Below are positions 32,865 to 40,780 of a stretch of DNA of 64,000 bases, piece by piece (position 1 is the stretch's first letter; each line of letters opens with the position of its first letter). The stretch comes from an uncultured Candidatus Pelagibacter sp. GTDB lineage: Bacteria > Pseudomonadota > Alphaproteobacteria > Pelagibacterales > Pelagibacteraceae. The stretch lies in assembly GCA_905618915.1 (NCBI GenBank), contig CAJQTI010000006.1, positions 1 through 64,000 on the forward strand, read 5' to 3'. The notes under the pieces were generated by a model. That model was given only the letters and a program-made list of their open reading frames with translations. It was not told the DNA's origin and did not search any database. A program made the translations under genes and the position numbers.

Positions 32865-33710
32865 TTATTTTTGAGATCTTTTAAAACACTCAATAGTATT
32901 TTTTAGCAAACAGGCAATAGTCATTGGCCCTACTCCACCTGGAACAGGTGTTAAAGCTCTTGCAACTTTTGATACTTCTTCAAAGGCAACATCTCCAACA
33001 ATACCATTTTCTGTTTTATTAATGCCTACATCTATTACTATTGCATCTTTTTTAACCCAGTCAGCTTTTACAAGTTCTGGGATACCCACTGCTGCAACAA
33101 TAATATCTGCTTCTAAACATTCTGCCTTTAAATCTTTAGTTTTTGAGTGAGTTATTGTTACCGTACAATTTTCTTTTAAAAGTAATTGTGCCATTGGTTT
33201 ACCATTTAGATTTGACCTACCAATCATAACAGCTTTTTTTCCACTTAAATTAGGCTCAATTTTTTTAATCATTAAATAACATCCTAAAGGAGTGCAAGGC
33301 ACTGAACTTTCATAGCCTGATGAAAGGTTTCCGACATTCATTGGATGAAACCCATCAACATCTTTTCCCGGTAAAATAGTTTCAATAACTTTTTGCTTAT
33401 CAATGTGTTTTGGTAATGGCAATTGAACTAAAATTCCTGAAATACTTTCATCTTTATTTAATTCATCAATTTTATCTAATACTGTTTTTTCTTCCACAGT
33501 CCCTGGATACCTAATTACTTCAGATTTTAACCCCACTTCATTCGCAGCTTTTTCTTTCATACGAACATAAATTTGACTAGGAGCCATGTCTCCAATTAAT
33601 ATTACTGTAAGTCCTGGGATTTTATTATGTTTAGCCTTTAGTTTTACAACCTCTTGTCTTAGTTCTTCTCTAAGTTCAGCTGCTATTTTTTTTCCATCTA
33701 TTAAAATCAT
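32865..33710 (-). CDS. folD: Bifunctional methylenetetrahydrofolate dehydrogenase/cyclohydrolase FolD
   Basis: FolD interconverts 5,10-methylene-THF, methenyl-THF and 10-formyl-THF in one-carbon metabolism. The motifs YVRMKEKAANEVG (catalytic Lys), VQLPLPKHID, GKDVDGFHP and PGGVGPMTIA are all present. The ORF track begins 20 codons upstream inside yggT. The proper start is the ATG at 33710 (MILIDGKKIA), preceded by AAGGAAA, which gives 281 aa and removes the overlap. Confidence 0.96.
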   Translation of the reverse strand: MILIDGKKIAAELREELRQEVVKLKAKHNKIPGLTVILIGDMAPSQIYVRMKEKAANEVGLKSEVIRYPGTVEEKTVLDKIDELNKDESISGILVQLPLPKHIDKQKVIETILPGKDVDGFHPMNVGNLSSGYESSVPCTPLGCYLMIKKIEPNLSGKKAVMIGRSNLNGKPMAQLLLKENCTVTITHSKTKDLKAECLEADIIVAAVGIPELVKADWVKKDAIVIDVGINKTENGIVGDVAFEEVSKVARALTPVPGGVGPMTIACLLKNTIECFKRSQK

Positions 33711-33718
33711 AAATTTCC

Positions 33719-34009
33719 TTAAAAAATCATTGGTGCAATGTAAAGCTTCATACACATTTCTATAAACCAAATCAATAACAGTAATACTACTGGTGCAATA
33801 TCTAGTGATCCTAAGTTAGGAAGAAATCGTCTTATTTTATTCAACATTGGTTCCGTTAATTTGTAAGTCATTTCTAGTATTGAATAAACAAACCTATTTT
33901 GAGTATTTATAATATTAAAAGAAACAAGCCAGCTGATAACCACATTTGCAATTACCACATAAGAATAAAGCTTTAATATCTGAAGGGCTAAGTAAAAAAT
34001 AGCTATCAT
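33719..34009 (-). CDS. YggT family membrane protein
   Basis: This 96-aa protein has two hydrophobic regions with the YggT signature between them: RFVYSILEMTYKLTEPMLNKIRRFLP, then a DIAPVV motif before the second segment. YggT-like proteins are implicated in division-site or membrane organisation and osmotic tolerance, without a defined activity. The gene is coupled to the MscS gene by a 4-bp overlap and lies 8 bp before folD. Confidence 0.9.
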   Translation of the reverse strand: MIAIFYLALQILKLYSYVVIANVVISWLVSFNIINTQNRFVYSILEMTYKLTEPMLNKIRRFLPNLGSLDIAPVVLLLLIWFIEMCMKLYIAPMIF

Positions 34010-35091
34010 TTCTTTTCAATATAAATTGACTGACTTGGGAAAGCAAAAGCTGCTCTATTTCCTTCTACGATTTGTTTTATTTCAATTGCAAGTTTTTCTT
34101 TAACTTCCAACCACGTAGCGAAGCTATTAGAGGCAGTAAAACATCTAACCCTCATATCAATAGAGCTATCTGAGAACTTTTCAACTCTTACTGCAATCCC
34201 TACAGCTTTATCAAAATCATCACTTTTCTTAATATGGTCTTCAATTTCATTTCTTATTTTTTTTAGTTGATCAACTGTAGTGTCATATTGAAGAGTTATC
34301 GCCCAATCTATTCTCCAATTAGTAGTTTCGCTAATATTTATAACTGCATTTTCAGCAAACTGAAAATTAGGAATTATTGCTAAAGACTTATCAAACTTTC
34401 TTAAGACAGTTGATCTAAAGCCAATTTTCTCAACAATACCCTCAATGATACCTTCTACTAAAATCCAGTCTCCAATCTTAAATCTTTTTTCTACTAATAC
34501 TAAAATTCCTGAAATTAAATTTTTAAATAAATCTTGGGCACCCAAAGCAACAGCAACACCAAATAAACCAAGTCCTGCAATAATTGGCCCTATTTTTATT
34601 CCCCAAAGTTCAAGAACAGCTGCTAACCCTAAAATAAAAATTAAAATTTTTAAAGATTTAATAATCCAGCCAATTAATTCACGGGTTAACATTTTATCCA
34701 ATCCACTCAATATATAAGAAATCGGTTCAACGATTTGATGAATTAACCAAAAAATTAAAATAGTGATCAGTGTTCTGTTAATTGTATCAACTACAGCTCT
34801 AGCATCTTCACCGAAAGACATATAATAACTTGCAATAAAAAATCCCAAAACAATTGGTAAAAATCTAGCAGGTCCTACCATTGCATGAACAAAAGTATCA
34901 TCTAATTTATTTGTAGTTCTCTTTGCGATGGCTTCTAATCTTTTAATAATAACTTTACTTATTATTCCTCTAAAAACTAAGAAAATAAAAAATATTCCTA
35001 TACCAATAAGTATTTGAAAAATATCAACTCCACGAATTCCATTAGACCAAACAGAAATAAACAGGTCACTAAAATTACTAAATATTTCCAT
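34006..35091 (-). CDS. MscS family mechanosensitive channel
   Basis: This small-conductance mechanosensitive channel has 361 aa. It has several N-terminal membrane segments, then the pore helix region GLGLFGVAVALGAQDLFKNLISG, followed by the beta domain (FKIGDWILVEG, TVLRKFDKSLAIIPN) and an alpha/beta C-terminal cage region. It protects against hypo-osmotic shock. It lies 2 bp after hemD on the same strand and overlaps yggT. Confidence 0.92.
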   Translation of the reverse strand: MEIFSNFSDLFISVWSNGIRGVDIFQILIGIGIFFIFLVFRGIISKVIIKRLEAIAKRTTNKLDDTFVHAMVGPARFLPIVLGFFIASYYMSFGEDARAVVDTINRTLITILIFWLIHQIVEPISYILSGLDKMLTRELIGWIIKSLKILIFILGLAAVLELWGIKIGPIIAGLGLFGVAVALGAQDLFKNLISGILVLVEKRFKIGDWILVEGIIEGIVEKIGFRSTVLRKFDKSLAIIPNFQFAENAVINISETTNWRIDWAITLQYDTTVDQLKKIRNEIEDHIKKSDDFDKAVGIAVRVEKFSDSSIDMRVRCFTASNSFATWLEVKEKLAIEIKQIVEGNRAAFAFPSQSIYIEKK

Positions 35092-35093
35092 AA

Positions 35094-35792
35094 TTAAATT
35101 TTATATAGCAAAAATTCCTCTTCTCCAGGATTAAAAAGAAAGATTTTTTTCCACTTAATTTCATTAAGAATTGAAGAGGTTTTTTCTCCAATACACATCA
35201 AATTAGTATTCATCCATAGGGTTTCTAGCTGATAATTTTTAATTACTTTTAAAAAATTAATCGCACTATTTTGTGAATAAATGTAAGTAATTTCAGGCAT
35301 TTTCAATTTAAGTTTTTCGATGAAGCTTTCATCATACTTTTTAATTTCATTGGCTCTATAGTTGATTATTCTTTCGACATTGTAGCCATCTGAAATTAGC
35401 TCCTTATCTAAATTGCTAGAGATTATTTCTCCACTTATATAAATTAGCTTTCCTTCGGAAGAATTAAAATTTTGTAAGATTAATTCCTTAAGATTATTAA
35501 CATTTCCTTCAGCTGCAAAAACATTTTGAAAACCAGCACTTCTTGCTTTTTTTTCAGTGACATCTCCAACGCAAAAGCATGTTATTTTTTTATCAATACT
35601 TTTTATATCTAAAAATTTAACAGCATTAGCACTGGTAAAAATAATACCTTTAAACTCAGAATAGTTTGGAACTTCATATTTTAAACCCTCAATATTAATT
35701 AAAGGTAAATGAGATATTTCATGACCCAATGATTGAAATTTTAATATCATTTCATGACAATCTTCTAATGGCCTTGTGAACAAGATATGCAT
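35094..35792 (-). CDS. hemD: Uroporphyrinogen-III synthase
   Basis: HemD cyclises hydroxymethylbilane to uroporphyrinogen III. Sequence conservation in the family is low, but FTRPLEDCHEM at the start, FTSANAVKFL near 51-60, and YSQNSAINFL near residue 161 fit it. The immediate neighbour hemC (1 bp away) settles the call. Length 232 aa is normal. Confidence 0.9.
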   Translation of the reverse strand: MHILFTRPLEDCHEMILKFQSLGHEISHLPLINIEGLKYEVPNYSEFKGIIFTSANAVKFLDIKSIDKKITCFCVGDVTEKKARSAGFQNVFAAEGNVNNLKELILQNFNSSEGKLIYISGEIISSNLDKELISDGYNVERIINYRANEIKKYDESFIEKLKLKMPEITYIYSQNSAINFLKVIKNYQLETLWMNTNLMCIGEKTSSILNEIKWKKIFLFNPGEEEFLLYKI

Positions 35793-35793
35793 A

Positions 35794-36717
35794 TTATTTT
35801 TTGTAAGAATTATTAGACATCTTTTTGAGAGTTTTTCCCATTTCTATTCCCAATTCGTCAGCTTTATCTATATTTTCAGATGATTTTAAATGAAACCTTT
35901 CGCTACCATCTAATGAAAAAAGCTCTGCCTCAAGATTAATCTTTTCACCATCAATACTAGCGAATACTCCTACTGCCGTTTCACAATCTCCTTCTAAAAT
36001 TTTTAAAACATTTCTTTCAGCTTTTATGGAATTATGTGTTGATTTATGATCAACTTTTTTTAATAACTCAATTAAGTCTTCATCATTATTTCTACATTGC
36101 AAAGCAATTACTCCCTGACCTGCACAAGGTATTATTTCTGTAGTAGAAAAAGTTTGAGATATATTCTTATCTAACCCTAAAGAATTAATTCCTGCATAAG
36201 ATAAAATAATTGCGTCATATAAATTATCATAAAGGTATGTTAATCTTGTATCAACATTGCCTCTTATTAGTTTGCACTCCAGATCTTTTCTTATTTGCTT
36301 TATCTGAAACTCTCTTCTAAATGAAGAGGTCCCAACAATTGCATTTGGGGCTAAGTCTTTTAAATTTTTATTGTCTCTACTAATTAAAATTTCTCTTGGA
36401 TCATTTCTTTCCAAAAAACAATTTGTCAATAACCCTTTGGTTTCTTCAGAAGGCATATCTTTTAATGCATGAACAGCTATATCTATTTTATTATCTAATA
36501 ATTCAACCTCTATAGTTTTTGAGAAAAGTCCCTTACCACCTACTTCAGATAATCTTTTATCTTGAACTTGGTCACCCTTGGTTACAATATTTTTAATGAT
36601 TACTTCTTCAATTCCAAAATCTTTTGCGTAGGTTAGAATTTTTTCCCTAGCTTTTTCAGCATAGATCAGGGCTAATTTACTTCCTCTTGAACCTATAATA
36701 ATTTTTTTATTTTTCAT
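35794..36717 (-). CDS. hemC: Porphobilinogen deaminase (hydroxymethylbilane synthase)
   Basis: HemC polymerises four porphobilinogens into hydroxymethylbilane. The protein (307 aa) has GSRGSKLALIYA at the start, the KDMPSEE motif, RGNVDTRL, and the cofactor-binding Cys in LEGDCETAVGVFA. It forms a small heme operon with hemD and is divergent from tsaD over a 59-bp spacer, a common alphaproteobacterial arrangement. Confidence 0.97.
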   Translation of the reverse strand: MKNKKIIIGSRGSKLALIYAEKAREKILTYAKDFGIEEVIIKNIVTKGDQVQDKRLSEVGGKGLFSKTIEVELLDNKIDIAVHALKDMPSEETKGLLTNCFLERNDPREILISRDNKNLKDLAPNAIVGTSSFRREFQIKQIRKDLECKLIRGNVDTRLTYLYDNLYDAIILSYAGINSLGLDKNISQTFSTTEIIPCAGQGVIALQCRNNDEDLIELLKKVDHKSTHNSIKAERNVLKILEGDCETAVGVFASIDGEKINLEAELFSLDGSERFHLKSSENIDKADELGIEMGKTLKKMSNNSYKK

Positions 36718-36776
36718 TTAATTGCTTTATACTTCATTCTTATATTGAAAATGTATTATTAATAAAAACTAATTTA

Positions 36777-37850
36777 ATGAATAAAAAACCCATAATTCTA
36801 GGAATTGAATCAAGCTGTGATGAGACAGCTGCCTCTATCGTAACTGAAAATGAGCAAGGTATGCCAACAATTTTATCAAGTATTGTTTCAAGTCAGGTAG
36901 ATGTTCATAAAGAATTTGGCGGCGTTGTGCCTGAACTTGCAGCAAGGTCTCATATGGAAAAAATTGATTTGATCACTAAAAAAGCGCTTGATGAAAGTAG
37001 AATAAAAATGGAGGACCTGGATGCTATAGCAGCAACTGCAGGACCTGGTCTTGTAGTCTGTCTATCTGTTGGTTTAAGTTTTGGGAAAGCAATGGCCTCT
37101 TCTCTCAATAAACCTTTTATAGCTGTTAACCATTTAGAAGGACATGCGTTAAGCCCAAAACTAAATTCTGAATTAAACTATCCTTACTTATTACTTTTAA
37201 TTTCTGGAGGCCATACTCAATTTTTAAGTGTTCAGGGGTTAGGAAATTATAAAAGATTAGGAACAACTATTGATGATGCTGTAGGTGAAGCATTTGATAA
37301 AACGGCAAAGTTATTAGGAATAGAGTTTCCTGGTGGGCCCCAAATTGAGGTATATGCAAAAAAAGGTGATCCCAATAAATATGAATTACCCAAGCCAATT
37401 TTTCATAAAGGGGGCTGTAATTTATCATTTGCTGGTTTAAAGACTGCTGTTTTAAAAATATCAAAACAAATAAAAACTGAACAAGAAAAATATGATCTTG
37501 CAGCATCTTTTCAAAAAACAATTGAAAAGATACTATATAAAAAAAGTAAAATTGCTTTTGAAGAATTTAAAAAAATGAACACAACAAATAAAAATAAATT
37601 TGTAGTTGCGGGTGGTGTTGCTGCAAACAAAAGAATTAGAGAGGTTCTAACTAATCTTTGTAAAGAAGAAGATTTTGAAGCAATATTTCCACCTATTAAT
37701 TTATGTGGAGATAATGCAGCAATGATTGCAATGGTTGGGTTGGAAAAATTTAAAATAAAACAGTTTAGCGAATTAGATAGTCCCGCAAAACCTAGGTGGC
37801 CCTTAGATGCAGATGCTGCATTTTTAAAAGGTGCTGGTGTTAAATTATAA
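36777..37850 (+). CDS. tsaD: tRNA N6-threonylcarbamoyladenosine transferase TsaD
   Basis: TsaD transfers the threonylcarbamoyl group to A37 of ANN-decoding tRNAs. The protein (357 aa) has GIESSCDETAASIV at the N-terminus, the metal-binding NHLEGHALSP, the LLISGGHTQ segment and the C-terminal GDNAAMIA. It is divergent from hemC and convergent with the oxygenase gene 5 bp away. Confidence 0.97.
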   Translation: MNKKPIILGIESSCDETAASIVTENEQGMPTILSSIVSSQVDVHKEFGGVVPELAARSHMEKIDLITKKALDESRIKMEDLDAIAATAGPGLVVCLSVGLSFGKAMASSLNKPFIAVNHLEGHALSPKLNSELNYPYLLLLISGGHTQFLSVQGLGNYKRLGTTIDDAVGEAFDKTAKLLGIEFPGGPQIEVYAKKGDPNKYELPKPIFHKGGCNLSFAGLKTAVLKISKQIKTEQEKYDLAASFQKTIEKILYKKSKIAFEEFKKMNTTNKNKFVVAGGVAANKRIREVLTNLCKEEDFEAIFPPINLCGDNAAMIAMVGLEKFKIKQFSELDSPAKPRWPLDADAAFLKGAGVKL

Positions 37851-37855
37851 ATTAA

Positions 37856-38398
37856 TTATCTAAATTTTGGTCCAGACATCCAAATAGCTAGGGTATGTCG
37901 TTTACCTGAAATAATTTTATTTACTTTATGATTGGTGAATGCAGGAAAAATAATTGCACTGCCGGGTGTATTGAATTCTTTGCAAATAATTTCATTTCCC
38001 CTGAATAAAACTAGCTCTCCTCCTTCATAAGATTCTTCTGATAAATTCAATAAAGCTGTAAGCTTAATATCTCTTACTGTATCTCTTGGAACAGCATCAA
38101 TATGCCAACTATATTCTGCTCCTTCCTCATAAGAATTATAATTTAATTTTTTTAGAGAAGTTAATGGATGAAGATCAAAGCCAAAAAAATTATTATTTGC
38201 TGTTAAACAAAAATCAATAAAAGGATTAATATATTTTTGCACTTTTCCTAAATTTACAAATTTGACATCTGAAGTTTTGTGAGCATCGGCCGCATAATCA
38301 TCTTTTCCCTCAATAAGATTTGACTTAATAATAGCGTTAATATCTTTGATTTGTTCTTTATTATAAATATTCATGGATGAATAATTGGCTGCTCTCAT
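37856..38398 (-). CDS. 2-oxoglutarate/Fe(II)-dependent oxygenase, PKHD type
   Basis: This 180-aa oxygenase of the prolyl-4-hydroxylase-like family has the iron ligands visible as HIDAVP (His and Asp) and the distal His in FTNHKVNKI, with the 2-oxoglutarate-binding Arg in GKRHTLAIW. GGELVLFRG and GSAIIFPAF are typical of PiuC/PKHD proteins. The substrate is unknown. It faces tsaD convergently, and 276 bp of non-coding sequence lie upstream. Confidence 0.85.
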   Translation of the reverse strand: MRAANYSSMNIYNKEQIKDINAIIKSNLIEGKDDYAADAHKTSDVKFVNLGKVQKYINPFIDFCLTANNNFFGFDLHPLTSLKKLNYNSYEEGAEYSWHIDAVPRDTVRDIKLTALLNLSEESYEGGELVLFRGNEIICKEFNTPGSAIIFPAFTNHKVNKIISGKRHTLAIWMSGPKFR

Positions 38399-38535
38399 AA
38401 TAATAAAATTATCAATTTTTAAGTATCTTGCAATCAGTTAATTTAAAATATTTGAGTAAGTTGATTTACAAAAAATTACCCCTCACATGTTTTATAAAAA
38501 TGAAGTATAATAAAATAATTATAATTAAGGAATAA

Positions 38536-38580
38536 ATGAATTACTGGTTAATGAAACCAAAGCTTATTATACTTCGATAA
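38536..38580 (+). pseudogene. Relic of an EVE-domain gene start
   Basis: A 14-codon ORF begins MNYWLMKPK and stops. The intact EVE-domain gene 1.8 kb downstream begins MQYWLMKSE. At DNA level 23 of the first 28 bases match, including an uninterrupted TGGTTAATGAAA. After that the similarity ends. AAGGAAT upstream could serve as a ribosome-binding site. I read it as the left remnant of a duplicated or displaced EVE gene. Chance or leader-peptide origin is possible. Confidence 0.5.
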
Positions 38581-38656
38581 ACCCCTACCAATTTCTGCTA
38601 ACCTTTACATTATCTTTACAATTAAAAATGATGATTAAAGCTAATTATAATCAGCA

Positions 38657-38671
38657 AATGTATGGTACGAT
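38657..38671 (+). repeat. Left arm of inverted site flanking the Lrp/DapA-like pair
   Basis: AATGTATGGTACGAT here corresponds to the reverse complement of ATCGTATGGTACATT at 40258-40272, with 12 of 15 positions equal; the three central bases differ. The 9-mer GTATGGTAC is identical in both in the same direction. It lies just past the Lrp-like stop codon. It could be an operator or an end of an inserted segment. Confidence 0.4.
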
Positions 38672-38674
38672 TTT

Positions 38675-39127
38675 TTAATAAATTCTATCATGATCGGATT
38701 TTACACGACGCAACGGTATAGAAGATTCTACCGATGAAACACCCTCAATAACAGTAAGTTTTTTTGTTAAAAAGTTTTCAAATTCTTCCACATCCTTTAC
38801 GGCAATTCTAATAAGATAATCTTTGGTTCCTGTCATTAACCAGCATTCAACTACTTCTGGAAAACTCAATATTTTTTCCTCAAATTTATCAAAGTTTTTA
38901 GACTGTTGTCTTTCTAAGCTTATAAAAATAAAAGCTGGAAACTTGTAACCAAAAGAATTTTCATCAATATTTACTGTATAATTCTTAATTATACCTTTTG
39001 CTTCAAGTTGATTAATTCTTCTTGCGGTAGGGGCAATACTTAAATTTATCTGGTCACTTATTGTTTGAAGCGTAGCTTTGCTATTATTTTTTAGTATTTT
39101 TATTATTTTTTTATCAAGCAAATCCAT
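38675..39127 (-). CDS. Lrp/AsnC family transcriptional regulator
   Basis: This 150-aa regulator has an N-terminal winged helix-turn-helix (about residues 1-55: LDKKIIKILKNNSKATLQTI, then SIAPTARRINQLEAKGII) and a C-terminal RAM ligand-binding domain (VVECWLMTGTKDYLIRIAV). Such proteins sense amino acids and usually control an adjacent gene. It is divergent from a DapA-like aldolase gene over an almost pure A/T spacer of 100 bp, so that aldolase is its likely target. Confidence 0.92.
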   Translation of the reverse strand: MDLLDKKIIKILKNNSKATLQTISDQINLSIAPTARRINQLEAKGIIKNYTVNIDENSFGYKFPAFIFISLERQQSKNFDKFEEKILSFPEVVECWLMTGTKDYLIRIAVKDVEEFENFLTKKLTVIEGVSSVESSIPLRRVKSDHDRIY

Positions 39128-39130
39128 ATA

Positions 39131-39149
39131 ATTAATAATTTTTATTAAT
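39131..39149. promoter_or_regulatory. Inverted repeat next to the lrp-like start
   Basis: ATTAATAA-TTT-TTATTAAT is a perfect 8-bp dyad just upstream of the Lrp-like ATG, in a spacer that is nearly all A/T. Lrp-family proteins favour such flexible A/T sites and often autoregulate. The low complexity makes it weak evidence. Confidence 0.25.
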
Positions 39150-39227
39150 AATTATATAATATTTAATATAATATATTAAAAATCAACTAATAATTAGCAA
39201 TATTAGATAATATTTACTTTTTAAGTA

Positions 39228-40214
39228 ATGTATTTTCACATCATGAATAATTTTGATCCTTTGTGGGCTCCCATTCTTACGCACTACGAATTAGCCGATA
39301 ATTTAAGATTAGATAAAGCACTTATAAAAAAACACATGAAGTGGTTAGAGCCAAGTGTAAAACAATTCTTGGTATGCGGAACTACAGGGGATGGTTGGAT
39401 ATTAAGTGATAAATTAATAAACAATTGGCTTGAAATATTAACTGAAAAAAATTTTTTAACTGATCAAAACAAAATATTATTTGGTGCATTTGGTAATACG
39501 ACCAAAGAAGTTTTGCATAGGGCTAAGCTTATTGAAGATTATTTAACTGATCATACGTGTGAAGCAAGCTTTTTTGGATTAACTTTATGTGCACCAGTAA
39601 ATGAGAAAATAACTCAAAACGAAATTATTAAACATTTTGAAAATATTATTGAAAATACATTGTTACCAATTTCCATCTATCAATTACCACAAGTTGTTAA
39701 GTGTGAGATTAAACCAGAAACTTTAAAGTATTTAAAAGATAAATTTAAAAAGAGAATTGTTTTATTTAAAGATACAAGTGATGAAGACAAAGTTATTGAT
39801 TCAAAAATTGATTTTGGAGATTTAAAATTTTTAAGAGGTGCAGAGAAAAACTATTTTAACCATATTAAACCAAGAGGTAAATATGATGGATTTTTATTAA
39901 GCACAGCAAATTGTTTTGGCAAGGTTTTGAGAGAAATATTAAAAGAAGTAGAGGAAAATAATCTTGAAAAAGCAGAAAATCTTTCAAAAAAGCTAAGCGA
40001 CATTATTAGAGTATCTTTTGATAAAGGAGAAAAGTTGAATTTTGGAAATCCTTTTTCAAATGTAAATAAAGCTTTTCTACATGTAATATTTAATAAAGAA
40101 AAATTTAATTATCTTAATTGCAAAACATGCTTTAAGAATAATATACCTGGTGATTTTTTAACATATGCAAATGAATTGCTTGTTGAAAACAAATTAATAA
40201 ATTCATTAAAATAA
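39228..40214 (+). CDS. DapA-like dihydrodipicolinate synthase family aldolase
   Basis: This 328-aa class I aldolase of the DHDPS/N-acetylneuraminate lyase superfamily has GTTGDGW (family GTTGE) near residue 52, the Schiff-base Lys in IVLFKDTSDE, and ISIYQLPQVV for the proton-relay Tyr region. It is longer than DapA (about 290 aa), carries a C-terminal Cys pair (NCKTC), and is probably not the lysine-pathway enzyme. The substrate may be a keto-acid or sugar acid. The ATG at 39228 has an in-frame alternative at 39243. Confidence 0.82.
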   Translation: MYFHIMNNFDPLWAPILTHYELADNLRLDKALIKKHMKWLEPSVKQFLVCGTTGDGWILSDKLINNWLEILTEKNFLTDQNKILFGAFGNTTKEVLHRAKLIEDYLTDHTCEASFFGLTLCAPVNEKITQNEIIKHFENIIENTLLPISIYQLPQVVKCEIKPETLKYLKDKFKKRIVLFKDTSDEDKVIDSKIDFGDLKFLRGAEKNYFNHIKPRGKYDGFLLSTANCFGKVLREILKEVEENNLEKAENLSKKLSDIIRVSFDKGEKLNFGNPFSNVNKAFLHVIFNKEKFNYLNCKTCFKNNIPGDFLTYANELLVENKLINSLK

Positions 40215-40257
40215 TAAATCAATAATAATCATTGTTTGGCGCTTATTAATACATACT

Positions 40258-40284
40258 ATCGTATGGTACATTGTATGATACATG
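40258..40284 (+). promoter_or_regulatory. Tandem GTATGNTAC sites upstream of the EVE-acs genes
   Basis: Two adjacent dyads, ATCGTATGGTACATT and ATTGTATGATACATG, lie 12 bp apart centre to centre, about one helical turn. They resemble GntR/FCD-type operators. The first also matches the site downstream of the lrp-like gene in inverted orientation. They lie about 70 bp before the EVE gene. Confidence 0.4.
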
Positions 40285-40318
40285 TTTGTATTAATTGGTG
40301 TAAAACATAATGCTAACT

Positions 40319-40354
40319 ATGAATCAAGTAAGTAAACACTGGGAAAACAATTAG
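40319..40354 (+). other. 11-codon mini-ORF directly abutting the EVE gene
   Basis: ATG at 40319 opens a frame encoding MNQVSKHWENN whose TAG is immediately followed by the EVE ATG. Its SKHWEN resembles the TKHWEK start of the DUF4212 protein 3.2 kb downstream, and the bases AAACACTGGGAAAA are identical in both. It may be a relic of a second DUF4212 gene or a leader peptide. Confidence 0.3.
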
Positions 40355-40768
40355 ATGCAGTATTGGTTAATGAAATCAGAGCCTGATGTTTGGTCAATTG
40401 ATCAACAAAAAAAAGCTGGCGCTAAGGGTGCTCCTTGGGATGGAGTAAGAAATTATCAAGCAGCTAAAAATTTAAGAGGAATGAAAAAAGGGGACCTTTG
40501 TTTTTTTTATCACTCAAATATAGGTAAAGAAATTGTTGGAATAGTTGAGGTTATTAAAGAAGCTTTCTTAGATAAAACTGACAAAGATGGACGATTTGTA
40601 GCTGTTCAAGTAAAGTTTAAAGAAAAATTAAAAAAAAGTGTAACTCTTGAAGAGGTTAAAAAAACTAAGTCTCTTAGCCATTTATCACTTATTAGACAAA
40701 GCAGATTATCTGTTATGCCCATAGACTCTAAAAGCTGGAAAATTTTAAATAAGATGAGTAGTATTTAA
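40355..40768 (+). CDS. EVE domain-containing protein
   Basis: This small PUA-like EVE-domain protein (137 aa) belongs to the human THYN1-like family: YWLMKSEPDVWSIDQ at the start, WDGVRNYQAAKNLR, GDLCFFYHSN, and EVIKEAFLD. EVE domains read modified bases in DNA or RNA. In bacteria single-domain versions are widespread with no settled role. It lies 12 bp upstream of acs on the same strand. Confidence 0.93.
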   Translation: MQYWLMKSEPDVWSIDQQKKAGAKGAPWDGVRNYQAAKNLRGMKKGDLCFFYHSNIGKEIVGIVEVIKEAFLDKTDKDGRFVAVQVKFKEKLKKSVTLEEVKKTKSLSHLSLIRQSRLSVMPIDSKSWKILNKMSSI

Positions 40769-40780
40769 ATAAAAAAATTC

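Larger units (their letters stand above)
38399..38674. other. Non-coding spacer with a gene relic
   Basis: This 276-bp stretch lies between the oxygenase and the Lrp-like gene. It holds an EVE-like gene-start relic at 38536-38580 and one arm of an inverted site at 38657-38671. I see no intact gene, tRNA or clear terminator. Confidence 0.6.

Noticed and set aside
32865-33770. 301-aa long form of FolD
   Set aside because: The first 20 codons overlap yggT, and the internal ATG at 33710 has a Shine-Dalgarno sequence and the normal FolD start.
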